Under the pieces are notes generated by a model. That model worked only from the letters and a program-made list of their open reading frames with translations, was not told the origin of the DNA and did not search any database. From Actinomadura sp. CNU-125 (lineage in GTDB: Bacteria; Actinomycetota; Actinomycetes; Streptosporangiales; Streptosporangiaceae), in assembly GCF_001942465.1 (NCBI RefSeq), contig NZ_MKJY01000188.1:1-61232 (forward strand): a stretch of DNA of 61,232 bases. Reading direction: 5' to 3'. Position 1 is the stretch's first letter; every line of letters starts with the position of its first letter. This document shows positions 30,380 through 40,162 of the stretch, piece by piece. The position numbers were made by a program, and so were the translations under genes.

Positions 30380-31173
30380 CGGGCGGCGGGGTCGAGGGCG
30401 TCGCGCAGGCCGTCGGCGAGCAGGTGCACGGCGACGACGAGCACGACCAGCAGCCCGGCCGGGAACCCGAACCGCCAGGGGTGGGCGAGGACGGCCGTGC
30501 CGCCGTCGGCGATCAGGGTGCCGAGCGAGACGCCGGGCGGCCGCACTCCGAACCCGAGGTGGGCGAGCCCGCTCTCGGCGATGATCGCCGCCCCGACGTT
30601 CAGGCTCGCGTCCACCACCAGCAGCGACGCGAGTTGCGGCAGGACGTGCCGGACGATCGTCCGCGGGGCGCTCACGCCGCCGAGGCGGGCGGCCCGGACG
30701 TACTCGCGTTCGCGCAGCGTGCGGGTCAGGGCCCGCACCATCCGTGCGGTGGTCGTCCAGAGGAGGGCGGCGAGGACGGCGACGAGCGCGAGGGCGCCGC
30801 CCGTCCGGGGCGCCAGGACGGCCACGACGAGGAACGGCGGCAGGACGACCAGGAGATCCACGCCCCACATCAGCGCGCGGTCGGCCCGGCCGCCCGCGAA
30901 TCCCGCGGCGGTGCCGACGAGGGCCGCCAGGAACGTCGCGAGCGCGGCGACGGCGGCGCCGATGAGCAGGGACCGGCGCAGGGCGTGCACGGTCACGGCG
31001 AACACGTCCCGCCCGTTCTGCGTGGTGCCGAGCCAGTGCCGCCGCGACGGGCCCGCGCCGAACGCGGCGAAGTCGATGTCGTCCCATGCCCACGGCGAGA
31101 GCGCCGGTCCGGCGGCGGCGAGGGCGAGCGGCGCGGCGAGCAGCAGCAGGCCCGCGACGGTCCGGCGCGTCAC
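30376..31173 (-). CDS. Peptide-type ABC transporter permease (DppC-like)
   Basis: A 265-residue inner permease with five or six membrane helices. HWLGTTQNGRDVFA is the DppC-type N-terminal motif, and EYVRAARLGGVSAPRTIVRHV includes the EAA loop that contacts the ATPase. The GTG start overlaps the stop of the preceding permease (GTGA). Partner of the DppB-like protein. Intact. Confidence 0.88.
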   Translation of the reverse strand: MTRRTVAGLLLLAAPLALAAAGPALSPWAWDDIDFAAFGAGPSRRHWLGTTQNGRDVFAVTVHALRRSLLIGAAVAALATFLAALVGTAAGFAGGRADRALMWGVDLLVVLPPFLVVAVLAPRTGGALALVAVLAALLWTTTARMVRALTRTLREREYVRAARLGGVSAPRTIVRHVLPQLASLLVVDASLNVGAAIIAESGLAHLGFGVRPPGVSLGTLIADGGTAVLAHPWRFGFPAGLLVVLVVAVHLLADGLRDALDPAAR

Positions 31174-32135
31174 GCGGCCCGTACGCGGGGGTCGAGCAGC
31201 CCGTGCAGGACGTCCCCGGCCAGCACGGCGGCCGGGATCGCGCAGGCGACCAGGCAGCCGACGGCGGCGACCGCGTTGACGTCGCCGCGGGCGACCGCGT
31301 CGGCCAGCCATTCGCCGAGGCCGTGCCGCGCGAAGACCTGCTCGGCGAACATGCCGCCGAGCAGCAGCAGCCCGGCGGTCTGCGGGACACACGCGGTCAG
31401 CGGGATCAGCGCGGGCCGCAGGGCGTGCCGGCGCAGCGCGCCGCGGCGGCGCAGGCCCTTCGCGCGGGCGGCGCGGACGAACCCGGCGGTCAGCACGTCG
31501 AGCATCCGGGCGCGCTGGTAGCGGGCGAGCGGGGCCGCGTGGGCGAGCGCGAGCACCAGCGTCGGGAGGAGCATGTGCCGGGCACGGTCGAGCGGGCCGG
31601 TGCCCGGCGCCGTCTCCCCGGTCCAGGTGACCGCCTGGACGCCGGTGACGTCGTTGACGGCGACCGCGGCGATCTGCAGGAGCACGGCGAGGACGAACAC
31701 CGGGACGGCCGCGAGCACGTAGGCGAGCAGCGAGACGATCCGGTCGGCGGCCCCGCCCCGTCTCGCCGCGGCCCACGTGCCGAGGACGACGCCGAGGGCG
31801 GAACCGAGGACCGCGCCGGGCAGGACGAGCCGGACGCTGACGCCGAGCCGCCGGCGGAGTTCGGCGCCGACGGGGCGCCCGTCCAGCGTCCGGCCGAAGT
31901 CGCCGCGCAGGACGCCCGCCGCCCACGTCCGGTAGCGGACGGACGGCGGGACGCGGGCGTCGAGGTTCAGGCGGGCGAGCCGGGCGTCGATCACGGCGTC
32001 CGGCGGGCGCGGCGCGCGGCCCGCCAGGTGGGCGCGCGGGTCGAGCGCGGCGGCGGCCAGCAGGTAGACGAGGCTCGCCCCCAGCACGGCCTGCAGGACG
32101 GCGCGTACCGTCCGGCGCAGCAGGAACGCCGCCAT
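31170..32135 (-). CDS. Peptide-type ABC transporter permease (DppB-like)
   Basis: A 321-residue permease and first gene of the importer operon. A first helix at residues 8-28, then a long external region with the GDFGRTLDGRPVG motif typical of DppB, then further helices. The EAA loop is FVRAARAKGLRRRGALRRHA. The ATG start has no strong ribosome-binding site. Conserved residues of the family (SLVYLLAAAALDP instead of the usual FFLLHLIPGDP) are loosely matched, so the substrate class is uncertain. Confidence 0.87.
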   Translation of the reverse strand: MAAFLLRRTVRAVLQAVLGASLVYLLAAAALDPRAHLAGRAPRPPDAVIDARLARLNLDARVPPSVRYRTWAAGVLRGDFGRTLDGRPVGAELRRRLGVSVRLVLPGAVLGSALGVVLGTWAAARRGGAADRIVSLLAYVLAAVPVFVLAVLLQIAAVAVNDVTGVQAVTWTGETAPGTGPLDRARHMLLPTLVLALAHAAPLARYQRARMLDVLTAGFVRAARAKGLRRRGALRRHALRPALIPLTACVPQTAGLLLLGGMFAEQVFARHGLGEWLADAVARGDVNAVAAVGCLVACAIPAAVLAGDVLHGLLDPRVRAA

Positions 32136-32224
32136 GTCCGCCCTTCCGACGCGATCGGGTCACATAAGGCTACCGATCGATCACGCACTGGGACGGGCGA
32201 ACCGCGACTCCCGCGGCATCGCGG

Positions 32225-33198
32225 TCAGGCGGGCACCGGTTCGCGGTCGCGGGCGGGCTCCCGCTTGGCCGCCCGGAGCCCGGCCACGCCCAGCAGCAGG
32301 AACCCGGCGGCCGCCCAGCCCAGCAGCACCGCGAGCGGGACGGCCGCGCCCGCGCCGTCGAAGAAGACCGCCGACCGGATGAACGTGCCCGCCGCGCCGG
32401 GCGGCAGCAGCTGCCCGATCGCGCCCCAGGGCTCCGGCAGCATCTCCGGTGCCGAGGTCACCCCGGAGATCGGGTTGCCGACGAACATGAACGCGACCGC
32501 GCCGAGGCCGAGGCCGGGCCGTCCGAACGCGGCGGCGCAGGCCCGCGACGCCGCCGGTCACCGCCAGGATCGTGAGCGCGACGACACCGGCGACCAGCGG
32601 GAAGGGGCCGGGGACGAGCGACAGCCACCCGTAGGCGACGCCCGCGACGCCGAGGGCGCCGAGCACGCGAACAGCAGCGCGAGCGTGCCCGCCACGCGAC
32701 GCTCGGCACCGCGAACGTCAGCAGCACGGCGGCGGCGAGCGACGACATGACCAGCGGGAGGATGAGCGTCGCGAGCCCGGAGCCGCGCGGATCGTCCGGG
32801 TCGGCCGCGACGACGTCCTGGACGGGCGCGGCCCGCTGCGGTCCGGCGAGGTTCCCGGCGAGCGCGGTGAGCTGCTGCGCCACCATCGGGGACGCGGCGG
32901 ACGCGGTGAGCACCTGCGGGCCCGCCGGGGTCGTGACGATCGCGCCGTACGCCTCCCGGTCGGTGATCGCCGCGCGGGCGTCGTCCGCGCCCGTCCGGAT
33001 CTCGATGTCGAACGCGCCGGGGCTCGCCTGTTCGAGCCGTTGCGCCGTCGCGGCGGCGCCGGGGCCGGCCACGACGATCGGGACGTCGCGCGGGGCCGTC
33101 CGGGCGGCGGGCCAGGCGAAGAGGGCGATCATCAAGAGCTGAACGAGCGCGGCGCCGACGGCGACCCCGGCGGTGCGCTTGACGAGTGAGGACTGCAC
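32225..33198 (-). CDS. ABC-2/YhgE-Pip-like membrane permease, at least three frameshifts
   Basis: After repair, about 325 residues: an N-terminal helix, an extracytoplasmic domain (VPIVVAGPGAAATAQRLEQ ... YGAIVTTPAGPQVLTASA), and five C-terminal helices including MFVGNPISGVTSAPEMLP. This layout is that of ABC-2-type exporter permeases and YhgE/Pip-like proteins. Frames shift near 32695, 32668 and 32540; two need one added base, the third two. The GTG start has a good AGGAGCAGG site. It is divergent from a TetR gene with operator-like repeats between, so it is likely an efflux component repressed by that TetR. No partner ATPase is adjacent. Decay rather than error cannot be fully excluded. Confidence 0.72.
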
Positions 33199-33212
33199 GA
33201 CCTGCTCCTAAA

Positions 33213-33230
33213 AAAGCGGATGTCCGTTCT
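33213..33230. promoter_or_regulatory. Second TetR operator-like site, next to permease gene
   Basis: AAAGCGGATGTCCGTTCT resembles the dyad at 33268-33283 (core CGGA-YGT-CCGTT) with mismatches. It is just upstream of the permease ribosome-binding site, placed to block its transcription. Confidence 0.45.
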
Positions 33231-33259
33231 CTTTAGGAGCGTCACACCGCCCGCCGCGC

Positions 33260-33289
33260 TTGTCAAGAAACGGACGTTCGTTTTAGATT
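33260..33289 (+). promoter_or_regulatory. tetR promoter with embedded operator; transcript probably leaderless
   Basis: -35 TTGTCA (33260-33265) and -10 TAGATT (33284-33289) have an 18-base spacer. The spacer holds the dyad AAACGGAC-GTTCGTTT (33268-33283, 7 of 8 positions symmetric). Transcription should begin six to eight bases after the -10, which coincides with the tetR ATG at 33297, so the mRNA would lack a leader. This is a classic autorepression layout. Confidence 0.65.
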
Positions 33290-33296
33290 GGGATCC

Positions 33297-33920
33297 ATGC
33301 CGAGAGTCAGCGAAGAGCACCTGGAGCGGCGGCGGCGCCAGATCCTGGACGCGGCCCGCGCGTGCTTCATCCGCCAGGGCGTCCACGCGACGTCGATGCA
33401 GGACATCTTCGCGGAGGCGGGACTCTCGGCCGGGGCCGTCTACCGGTACTTCAAGAGCAAGACCGAGATCATCGAAGCGATCCTGTCGACCGTCGTCGGC
33501 GACCTCCACTCCTACCTGAACGACCTCGTCGACAGCGATCCCCTGCTGCCGGCCGACGAGGTCATCGAGCGGCTCGCCACGCGCATCATGGACATGTCCG
33601 GCGGGGACGGCATCCTGCGGCTGGCCCCGCAGGGCTGGGCGCTCGCGATGTACGACCCCGACATCAGCGGCTACGTCGCCGCCACCATCACCACGCTGCG
33701 CGACACGTGGATCCGCTACGTGGGGCGGCTGGTCGACGCCGGCCACCTGCCCGCCGGCACCGACGCCCGGGCCGCGGGCAAGGCCCTGTTCGGCGTCGTC
33801 CCCGGTTTCCTCTTGCAGCGGCTCGTCCTGGACGACGTCGACCCGGCCGAACTCCGCCGCGGCGTACGCGCCCTCCTGGCGGCCGCCCTCCCCGCCCCGG
33901 CCCGGCAGGCCGGGAGCTGA
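33297..33920 (+). CDS. TetR family transcriptional regulator
   Basis: A 207-residue repressor. The HTH is at about residues 13-55 (RRRQILDAARACFIRQGVHA, then EAGLSAGAVYRYFKSKTEII), followed by an all-helical ligand-binding and dimerisation domain. The start chosen is the ATG of MPRVSEEHLERRRRQ, which fits the predicted transcription start; an upstream alternative in the same frame would begin inside the promoter. It is divergent from the broken ABC-2-like permease, its likely target. A perfect 34-base palindrome terminates it. The ligand is unknown. Confidence 0.92.
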   Translation: MPRVSEEHLERRRRQILDAARACFIRQGVHATSMQDIFAEAGLSAGAVYRYFKSKTEIIEAILSTVVGDLHSYLNDLVDSDPLLPADEVIERLATRIMDMSGGDGILRLAPQGWALAMYDPDISGYVAATITTLRDTWIRYVGRLVDAGHLPAGTDARAAGKALFGVVPGFLLQRLVLDDVDPAELRRGVRALLAAALPAPARQAGS

Positions 33921-33982
33921 CGAGCCTTCTCCCGCCGCACCGGTACCGCTCGCCCGCCGACGCCGACGCCGACGCCGTCGCC

Positions 33983-34016
33983 AACCGCCCGTCACGTCCG
34001 GACGTGACGGGCGGTT
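33983..34016 (+). terminator. Perfect 34-bp palindrome after tetR
   Basis: Two 17-base arms with no spacer (left arm AACCGCCCGTCACGTCC), 62 bases after the tetR stop. RNA would fold into a strong hairpin; the right arm is followed by TTCGGC. Most likely a terminator. Confidence 0.7.
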
Positions 34017-34079
34017 CGGCGCGTCCGGTCTCCGGCGCGTCTTCGCCAGGTTCCGTATGTGTCCCTGACATGGCTTTTC

Positions 34080-34110
34080 TTGGCTAGTTTCCGTTTTGCC
34101 CGGTTAATAT
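34080..34110 (+). promoter_or_regulatory. Possible promoter of sensor kinase gene
   Basis: TTGGCT (34080-34085) and TAATAT (34105-34110), 19-base spacer, about 145 bases before the kinase ATG. The surrounding 200 bases are AT-richer than the window and hold no supported gene. Confidence 0.4.
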
Positions 34111-34255
34111 CTCGGCACACCCGTGCCGCGCGGCCGGTCACGGCCCGTCGCGGCCGGAAGCGGCCACGCTGTCCGCACACGGACGCCCTGATGAGTGCAG
34201 GACCGAGACCTGGACGCTTTAACATTCCATTACTTTTCTGACCCGGGAGCCCAGG

Positions 34256-36239
34256 ATGGTGACGGTGGCCCAGAGTCACGGGGCGGGCCGCGGAGCGGGG
34301 CGTGCGGCGCGCCTGCTCGCGTTCGGCGCGCTTGCGCTGGTCGTCGCGTCGCTCGCCGTGGGCGCGCGCCTGCCCGCCGACCTGCGGATGGTGTGGTGGC
34401 ATCCGGAGATCCTCGTCGCGCTGTGCTGGACGGGCGTGGCCGCCCTGCTGCTGCGGCACCGGCCCCGCCTGCGGGTCGGCTGGCTGATGATGGGCTCGGG
34501 CGCAGCGCGGCCGTGTACGTCCTGGCGCTGAACCTGGGGCCCTGGCTGGAACTGCGGGGATGGGCGCTCGCCGGGTTCTTCCTGTGGCTGGGCACCTGGC
34601 TGTGGGCGGTCGACACGTTCGTCCTCACGCTGGTGCTGCCGCTGCTCTTCCCGGACGGGCGGCTGGTGTCGGCGCGGTTCCGGCCGATCCTGGCCATGGC
34701 CTGCCTGGTGCCGGTCGTGGTCTGCGTCCACCTGACGATCGACCCGGACGCGCGCCGGTTCCACAACGGGGTGTCGATCTACCCGTTCACGCAGATTCCG
34801 GCGCCCGTGGCCGCGCTGATCCTCGCCACGCTGGCCGGGACGGTGCTGTCGGTCGTGGTCCGGTTCGTCCGGTCGTCGCCGGACGTGCGGCGGCAGATCG
34901 GCTGGGTCGTCTACCCGGGCGTGCTGGCCGAGGCGGTCATCTACGCCGGGGAGAACACCGCGATCGGCGATCCGCTGCGCAGCCTGACGATCGTGGCCGT
35001 CCCGGTCTGCATCGCGCTCGCCATCACCCGGTACCGGCTGTACGACATCGACCTCGTGGTCAGCCGGACGCTGGTGTACGCGGGGCTCGCCGTAGTGATC
35101 ACCGGGGTGTACTTCGCGCTGCTCGGCATGACGAGCATGCTCGTCGCGGGCCAGGGCACGCTGGCCGGCCTGGCCGGGGCGATCGCGGCGGGCGCGCTGT
35201 TCGAGCCGGCCCGGCGGCGCATCCAGCGGACGGTGAACCGGGTGGTGCACGGCGAGCGCGACCCGTACCGGATCGCCGACCGGCTCAACCGGCGGCTGCA
35301 GAGCGCCGCCGACCCGGGGGCCGCGCTGGCGGTGGGCGCCGAGGTCGCGCGGTCGGCGCTGCACGCGTCGGGCGCGGTCATCGAGGTGCTCGACCGCGAC
35401 GGCCGGATGATCTCGGCGGAGGACGGTGCGCCCGGCGAGCGCCCGCACCTGATCCCGCTGGTGTGGCACGGGGAGCCGGTGGGACGGCTGCGGTTCGGCG
35501 TCACCCGGCCGCCGGACCCGCGGCTGTCGGGCATCCTCGCCCGCAACCTCGCGGAGCTGGCGAACGCGGCGCGGCTGGCCGCCGACGTGCAGCGGTCCAA
35601 GGAGCGCATCCTGCGGGCCCGGGAGGACGAGCGGCGCCGCCTCCGCCGCGACCTGCACGACGGGCTCGGGCCGACGCTGGCCAGCCTCGCGATGACCGTC
35701 GACGCCGCCCGCATCACCCTCAAGACCGACCCGGAAGCCGCGGACGCGCTGCTGGAGAACCTGCGCACGACCATGGGACGCACGATCGGCGACATCCGCG
35801 AGCTGGTGCAGGGACTGCGTCCGCCCGCACTGGACGACCTCGGCCTGACCGGGGCGATCCGGGCGCTCGGCGGCGTCGTCGCCTCCGGGGACGGCCCCAA
35901 GGTGGACGTGCACGTCGAGGGGGAGGTCGGGTGCCTGCCCGCCGCCGCCGAGGTCGCCGCCTACCGGATCGTCCAGGAGGCGCTGACGAACGTGCACCGG
36001 CACGCCAACGCGCGGTCCGCGGAGGTGCGGCTGTGCCTGAACGGGGACCTGCACGTCACGGTGAACGACGACGGGGTCGGGCTGCCCGAGAGGATCGCGC
36101 GGGGATCGGCATGGCGTCGATGCGCGAGCGCGCGACCGAACTCGGCGGTTCCTGCACGGTGGGGCCCGGCCCAGAGGGCGGCACGCTCGTCCGCGCCCGG
36201 CTCCCCGTCAACGGGGTCCAGCCGCTCGACGCCGCCTGA
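34256..36239 (+). CDS. Membrane sensor histidine kinase (NarX/LiaS type, HisKA_3), two frameshifts
   Basis: About 661 residues after repair. At least six predicted membrane helices fill roughly residues 15-300, then a GAF-like segment (AVIEVLDRDGRMISAEDG). The dimerisation/phosphorylation helix EDERRRLRRDLHDGLGP follows (phospho-acceptor His in DLHDG), then a HATPase with N box YRIVQEALTNVHRHANA, G1 VNDDGVGLPE and G2 GIGMASMRERATELGG. One C is missing near 34503 (GGGCCGC expected) and one G near 36107 (five G expected). The ATG has GGGAG upstream. Such kinases normally neighbour a LuxR-type response regulator; none is present, so its partner must be elsewhere. Confidence 0.9.
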
Positions 36240-36287
36240 GGTCGTCTCCGCGCGGGCCCGCGGCCGAAGCGCCGCGCCACCCGGTGG

Positions 36288-36333
36288 GAGGGCCGGTGAC
36301 CGCCCCCCGCCAAGAAGGTCGCCACCGGCCCTC
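36288..36333. terminator. Hairpin between kinase gene and miaA
   Basis: Eleven-base perfect arms GAGGGCCGGTG and CACCGGCCCTC around a 24-base loop, in the gap between convergent genes. Confidence 0.6.
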
Positions 36334-36495
36334 TGGCACCGCACTGGACCGAGGCTCCCATCTCGATCCGTACGGGCCATTCACCAGAGGGTGTGCAAGA
36401 AGAAAATTACGCGGGGGCGGGTCCCGGTGCAGAGGGGCAAGTGTCCCGATTGATCCGGGACGCCTTCCGGGCTCCGAAGCGGCCCTCCGACCACC

Positions 36496-37403
36496 TCAGT
36501 CTTGGACGAGCGCAAGCGCGCGCTCGACGAGGTCAGGTGCGTCGTACGGAAGCCACCGCACGCGCGGGTCGCGGCGGAACCACGACTCCTGCCTGCGCGC
36601 GAAACGCCGCGTGGTACGGATCGTGTCCTCCTTTGCCTGTTCCTCGGTCCACTCCCCCGCCAGGTAACGCAGCACCTGGGCGTACCCGAGCGCGCGCCCG
36701 GCGGTCAGCCCGTCCCGCAGGCCCCGCTTCTCCAGTGCCCTGACCTCGTCGACAAGGCCCGCGTCCCACATGCGCTGCACCCGCACGGCGATGCGCTCGT
36801 CCAGCTCGTCCCTGGGCACGCTCACGCCTATCTGGACGACCGTGCCGTAGCGGTACCGGTACTCGGGCAGGGTCGCGGTGAACGGGCGCCCCGAAATCTC
36901 GATGACTTCCAAGCACGCACGATGCGGCGTCCATTGCTCGGCAGGATCGCCTCCGCCGCCGCCGGGTCGGCCCCACGCAGACGTTCGTGCAGCACGGCCG
37001 AACCTTCGCGCGCCAGCTCGTCCTCCAGGCGCGCCCGGACTGCCGGGTCCGTCCCGGGGAACTCCATCTCGTCGACCGCGGCCCGCACGTACAGCCCGGA
37101 GCCGCCGACCAGGATCGGGACGTCGCCGCGCGCGCGGATCGCCGCGATCGTCTCGGCGGCGAGCCGCTGGTACTCGGCGACGCTCGCGGTCGCCGTCACG
37201 TCCCAGACGTCCAGCAGATGGTGCGGGACGCCGCGCATCTCGGCGCGCGCGAGCTTGGCGGTGCCGATGTCCATGCCCCGGTACAGCTGCATCGAGTCGG
37301 CGTTGACCGCCTCGCCGCCGAGCCGCAGGGCCAGTGCCACGGCGAGGTCGGACTTGCCGGCGGCGGTCGCGCCGACGACCGCGATCACATCAGGAGAGGT
37401 CAC
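36496..37403 (-). CDS. miaA: tRNA dimethylallyltransferase MiaA, one frameshift
   Basis: Adds a dimethylallyl group to N6 of A37 in tRNAs that read UNN codons. About 303 residues after repair. P-loop GATAAGKS at residues 11-18, then [17 protein letters not shown] (substrate and pyrophosphate site), [26 protein letters not shown], and the C-terminal half from [19 protein letters not shown]. The frame breaks near 36915; one base is missing between ATCGTGCGTGC and TTGGAAGTC. The GTG start lacks a clear ribosome-binding site; a GTG five codons later is also possible. miaB, which acts on its product, is encoded 1.2 kb upstream. Confidence 0.93.
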
Positions 37404-37508
37404 GGGCTTAATTGTGGCAACAGAACGGGTATAGGCGGGTTGTACGGGGTGCCGTGCGGGAACCTCGCGCGGCGCCGTCCGAGACGAGGGATCCGGGGGG
37501 ATTTTCCA

Positions 37509-37811
37509 ATGTCCATCGTCGACAAGGTCAAGAACATGCTCGGGCAGAACCCCGACAAGGCCAAGCAAGGCATGGAGAAGGCCGGGGACATGATCGACGA
37601 GCGTACGGGCGGCAAGTACGCCGACAAGGTCGACAAGGCGCAGAGCAAGGCGGGCGACTACATCGACCAGCAGGGCCGGGGCGGCGGCGAGACCGGCGCC
37701 CGGGGCGACATGGGCCAGGGCGACGCGCGCCAGGGCGACATGGGGCAGCGCGACACGGGGCAGCACGGCATGGACGAGCCGGGCCCGAACGACCCCGGAG
37801 GCCGCGCCTGA
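37509..37811 (+). CDS. MT0933-like small antitoxin-type protein
   Basis: A 100-residue hydrophilic protein. The first 55 residues ([20 protein letters not shown], then [20 protein letters not shown]) match the MT0933-like family often labelled antitoxin. They also resemble CsbD-like stress proteins. The rest is Gly/Gln/Asp repeats of MGQGD/RQGD type. There is no adjacent toxin, so the antitoxin label is nominal. The ATG follows a less clear GGGGG site. It lies divergent from miaA and faces the dioxygenase-like gene. Confidence 0.8.
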   Translation: MSIVDKVKNMLGQNPDKAKQGMEKAGDMIDERTGGKYADKVDKAQSKAGDYIDQQGRGGGETGARGDMGQGDARQGDMGQRDTGQHGMDEPGPNDPGGRA

Positions 37812-37851
37812 CCCCCGCCCGATCCAAGGCGAACCGACCGGGTCCCGGCTG

Positions 37852-38592
37852 CTACAGGCCGGGGCCCGCCTGCTCGTGTCCCGGCCGGGCGGCCGACCAG
37901 GACGCCACGAAGTAGGCGACCCCGTAGGGCGCCTCGTCGGCGAGGAGTTCGCCGCCGAACCGTCCGGTGCCGGCCGCCCCGGCGAGCACCTGCCACGCCG
38001 CCCGCCCGGCGGCCCGCAGTTCCCTGGACGTGCCGGGGTCCAGCGCGGCCAGGGCTGCGGCGTCCGCGTCCCCGAGCGCGCGCGCCACGGCCTCGTCGTA
38101 GGCTTCCGCGCGCTCGTCGAGGTAGCCGGGGGCCTTCTCGGAGCGGCACGCCGACCCGTCGCCCATCACCAAGAGGCCGACGCGGTCGGCGGATGCGGCG
38201 ACGTCACGGCCGATGGCCAGGCATTCCTCGGGCGAGGCGTCGAACGCCACCGAACGGTAGCCCGTCTCCTGGACGGCCGGGTCGCCGTAGCGCTCGATCA
38301 ACCACCGCCCGATCGTCAGCGACAGCGGCAGCGGCTCGCTGCCCTCGCCCGGTACGTCGGGACTGGTCCACGGCAGCCCGTACGGACGGAGCGTCGCGTG
38401 GGCGTCGCTCCGGTGGACGGCGGTGCCGGGTGCGCCGCCCACGACGACCAGCGCGTCCGGCAGGGCGGCCGCCAGCCGCCCGACGGCCTCGTCGCACGCC
38501 GCGCGCAGACCGTCGCGCTCCCGCGCCGCCTCCCCCGCCATGGCGGGCACCAGGATGGGCGGATGCGGGCACACCGCCGCCGAGATGAGCAC
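37852..38592 (-). CDS. Class III extradiol dioxygenase (LigB)-like protein
   Basis: A 246-residue protein with the LigB/AmmeMemoRadiSam-B-like fold. It begins [20 protein letters not shown], where the His-Pro-His-type motif is represented by CPHPP, and has [20 protein letters not shown] and [14 protein letters not shown]. Aromatic ring cleavage has not been shown for this subfamily, and its constant position next to miaB and miaA in actinobacteria suggests a housekeeping or tRNA-related role; that is inference. The start is GTG, only 14 bases after the miaB stop, so it is probably co-transcribed with miaB. Intact. Confidence 0.82.
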   Translation of the reverse strand: MLISAAVCPHPPILVPAMAGEAARERDGLRAACDEAVGRLAAALPDALVVVGGAPGTAVHRSDAHATLRPYGLPWTSPDVPGEGSEPLPLSLTIGRWLIERYGDPAVQETGYRSVAFDASPEECLAIGRDVAASADRVGLLVMGDGSACRSEKAPGYLDERAEAYDEAVARALGDADAAALAALDPGTSRELRAAGRAAWQVLAGAAGTGRFGGELLADEAPYGVAYFVASWSAARPGHEQAGPGL

Positions 38593-38605
38593 GTGACCGA
38601 GCCTC

Positions 38606-40162
38606 CTAGGGGCAGGTCGAGCAGCCCGGACCGGACGACCCGGCGGGCGCGGCGGCCGCGGCGGCGGGGCGTCCGATCGATGGCATCCCGAGCGCGACGC
38701 CCTTCGGGGCGTCGCCGCCGTCCTGCCGCGCCGCCCACGCGTCGCCCGCGCGCGTCCGCCGGACGGACCGGACGGCGCCGTCGGCGACGAGGTGGTGCGG
38801 CGCCGCGTAGGTGACCTCCACGGTGACCGTGTCGCCGGGCCGGACGCCTTCGTCGGGCGCCCGGAAGTGCACGAGGCGGTTGTCGCGGGCGCGGCCCGAC
38901 AGCCGCCGCGTCTCGCCGTCCTTGCGGCCCTCCCCCTCGGCGACCAGGACCTCCAGGGTGCGGCCGAGTTGCTTCTTGTTCTCCGCCCAGGAGATCTCCT
39001 CCTGGAGCGCGACGAGCCGCTCGTACCGCTCCTGCACGACTTCCTTCGGCAACTGGCCGTCCATGGTGGCCGCCGGGGTGCCGGGCCGCTTGGAGTACTG
39101 GAAGGTGAACGCCGAGGCGAACCGCGCCTCCCGGACGACGTGGAGCGTCTCCTCGAAGTCGGCGTCGGTCTCGCCGGGGAACCCCACGATGATGTCGGTG
39201 GTGATCGCCGCGTCCGGGATCGCCGCCCGGACCTTCTCGATGATGCCGAGGAAACGCTCCTGCCGGTAGGAGCGGCGCATGGCGCGCAGCACCGCGTCCG
39301 AACCGGACTGCAGGGGCATGTGCAGCGACGGCATCACGTTCGGGGTCTCGGCCATGGCGGCGATGACGTCGTCGGTGAAGTCCTTGGGGTGCGGCGAGGT
39401 GAACCGGACGCGCTCCAGCCCGTCGACCTGGCCCGCGGCGCGCAGCAGCCCCGCGAACGCCGAACCGCCGTCGGCCGTCATCGCGCGCACCTCGTCCGGG
39501 GCCGCCGCCATCGCGCCGAAGCCCGAGCCGTAGGCGTTGACGTTCTGCCCGAGGAGGGTGACCTCCAGGACACCGTCGCCGACCAGCGCCTCGACCTCGG
39601 CGAGGATCTCGCCGGGGCGGCGGTCCTGCTCCTTGCCGCGCAGGGACGGCACGATGCAGAACGTGCACGTGTTGTTGCAGCCCACGGAGATCGACACCCA
39701 GGCCGCGTAAGGGGATTCCCGGCGCGTCGGCAGCGTCGAGGGGAAGGTCACCAGGGACTCTTCGATCTCGACCTGCGCCTCGCTCTGCACGCGCGACCGT
39801 TCCAGCAGCGCGGGAAGCGAACCGATGTTGTGGGTACCGAACACGACGTCCACCCAGGGGGCGCGCTTGACGATCGTGTCGCGGTCCTTCTGCGCGAGGC
39901 AACCGCCGACGGCGATCTGCATGCCCGGGTGGCCGTCCTTCACGGGACGCAAGTGACCCAAGTTCCCGTACAGGCGGTTGTCGGCGTTCTCCCGGACGGC
40001 GCAGGTGTTGAACACCACCACGTCGGGCTCGGCATCGCCGGCGCGGACGTATCCGGCGTTCTCCAGGAGCCCCGACAGCCGCTCGGAGTCGTGGACGTTC
40101 ATCTGGCACCCGTAGGTACGGATCTCGTACGTGCGGGGGCCGGTCTCCATAGGCGCACTCAT
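38606..40162 (-). CDS. miaB: tRNA-2-methylthio-N6-dimethylallyladenosine synthase MiaB
   Basis: A radical-SAM methylthiotransferase converting i6A37 to ms2i6A37. About 518 residues, intact. The N-terminal UPF0004 domain has three iron-sulfur cysteines ([24 protein letters not shown]). The radical-SAM core has CNNTCTFC and downstream [12 protein letters not shown] and [14 protein letters not shown] [17 protein letters not shown] domain closes it ([20 protein letters not shown]), followed by an Ala/Gly-rich tail ending GPGCSTCP. The start [18 protein letters not shown] was chosen for family fit; a second ATG four codons later is possible. Confidence 0.95.
   Translation of the reverse strand: MSAPMETGPRTYEIRTYGCQMNVHDSERLSGLLENAGYVRAGDAEPDVVVFNTCAVRENADNRLYGNLGHLRPVKDGHPGMQIAVGGCLAQKDRDTIVKRAPWVDVVFGTHNIGSLPALLERSRVQSEAQVEIEESLVTFPSTLPTRRESPYAAWVSISVGCNNTCTFCIVPSLRGKEQDRRPGEILAEVEALVGDGVLEVTLLGQNVNAYGSGFGAMAAAPDEVRAMTADGGSAFAGLLRAAGQVDGLERVRFTSPHPKDFTDDVIAAMAETPNVMPSLHMPLQSGSDAVLRAMRRSYRQERFLGIIEKVRAAIPDAAITTDIIVGFPGETDADFEETLHVVREARFASAFTFQYSKRPGTPAATMDGQLPKEVVQERYERLVALQEEISWAENKKQLGRTLEVLVAEGEGRKDGETRRLSGRARDNRLVHFRAPDEGVRPGDTVTVEVTYAAPHHLVADGAVRSVRRTRAGDAWAARQDGGDAPKGVALGMPSIGRPAAAAAAPAGSSGPGCSTCP

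Noticed and set aside
30376..32163. A single 595-residue protein spanning both permeases
   Set aside because: Only the last 265 residues are a permease; the rest is an out-of-frame reading of the DppB-like gene.
37509..37811. Toxin-antitoxin pair at the MT0933-like gene
   Set aside because: No toxin-like gene is adjacent: the neighbours are miaA and a dioxygenase-like gene.
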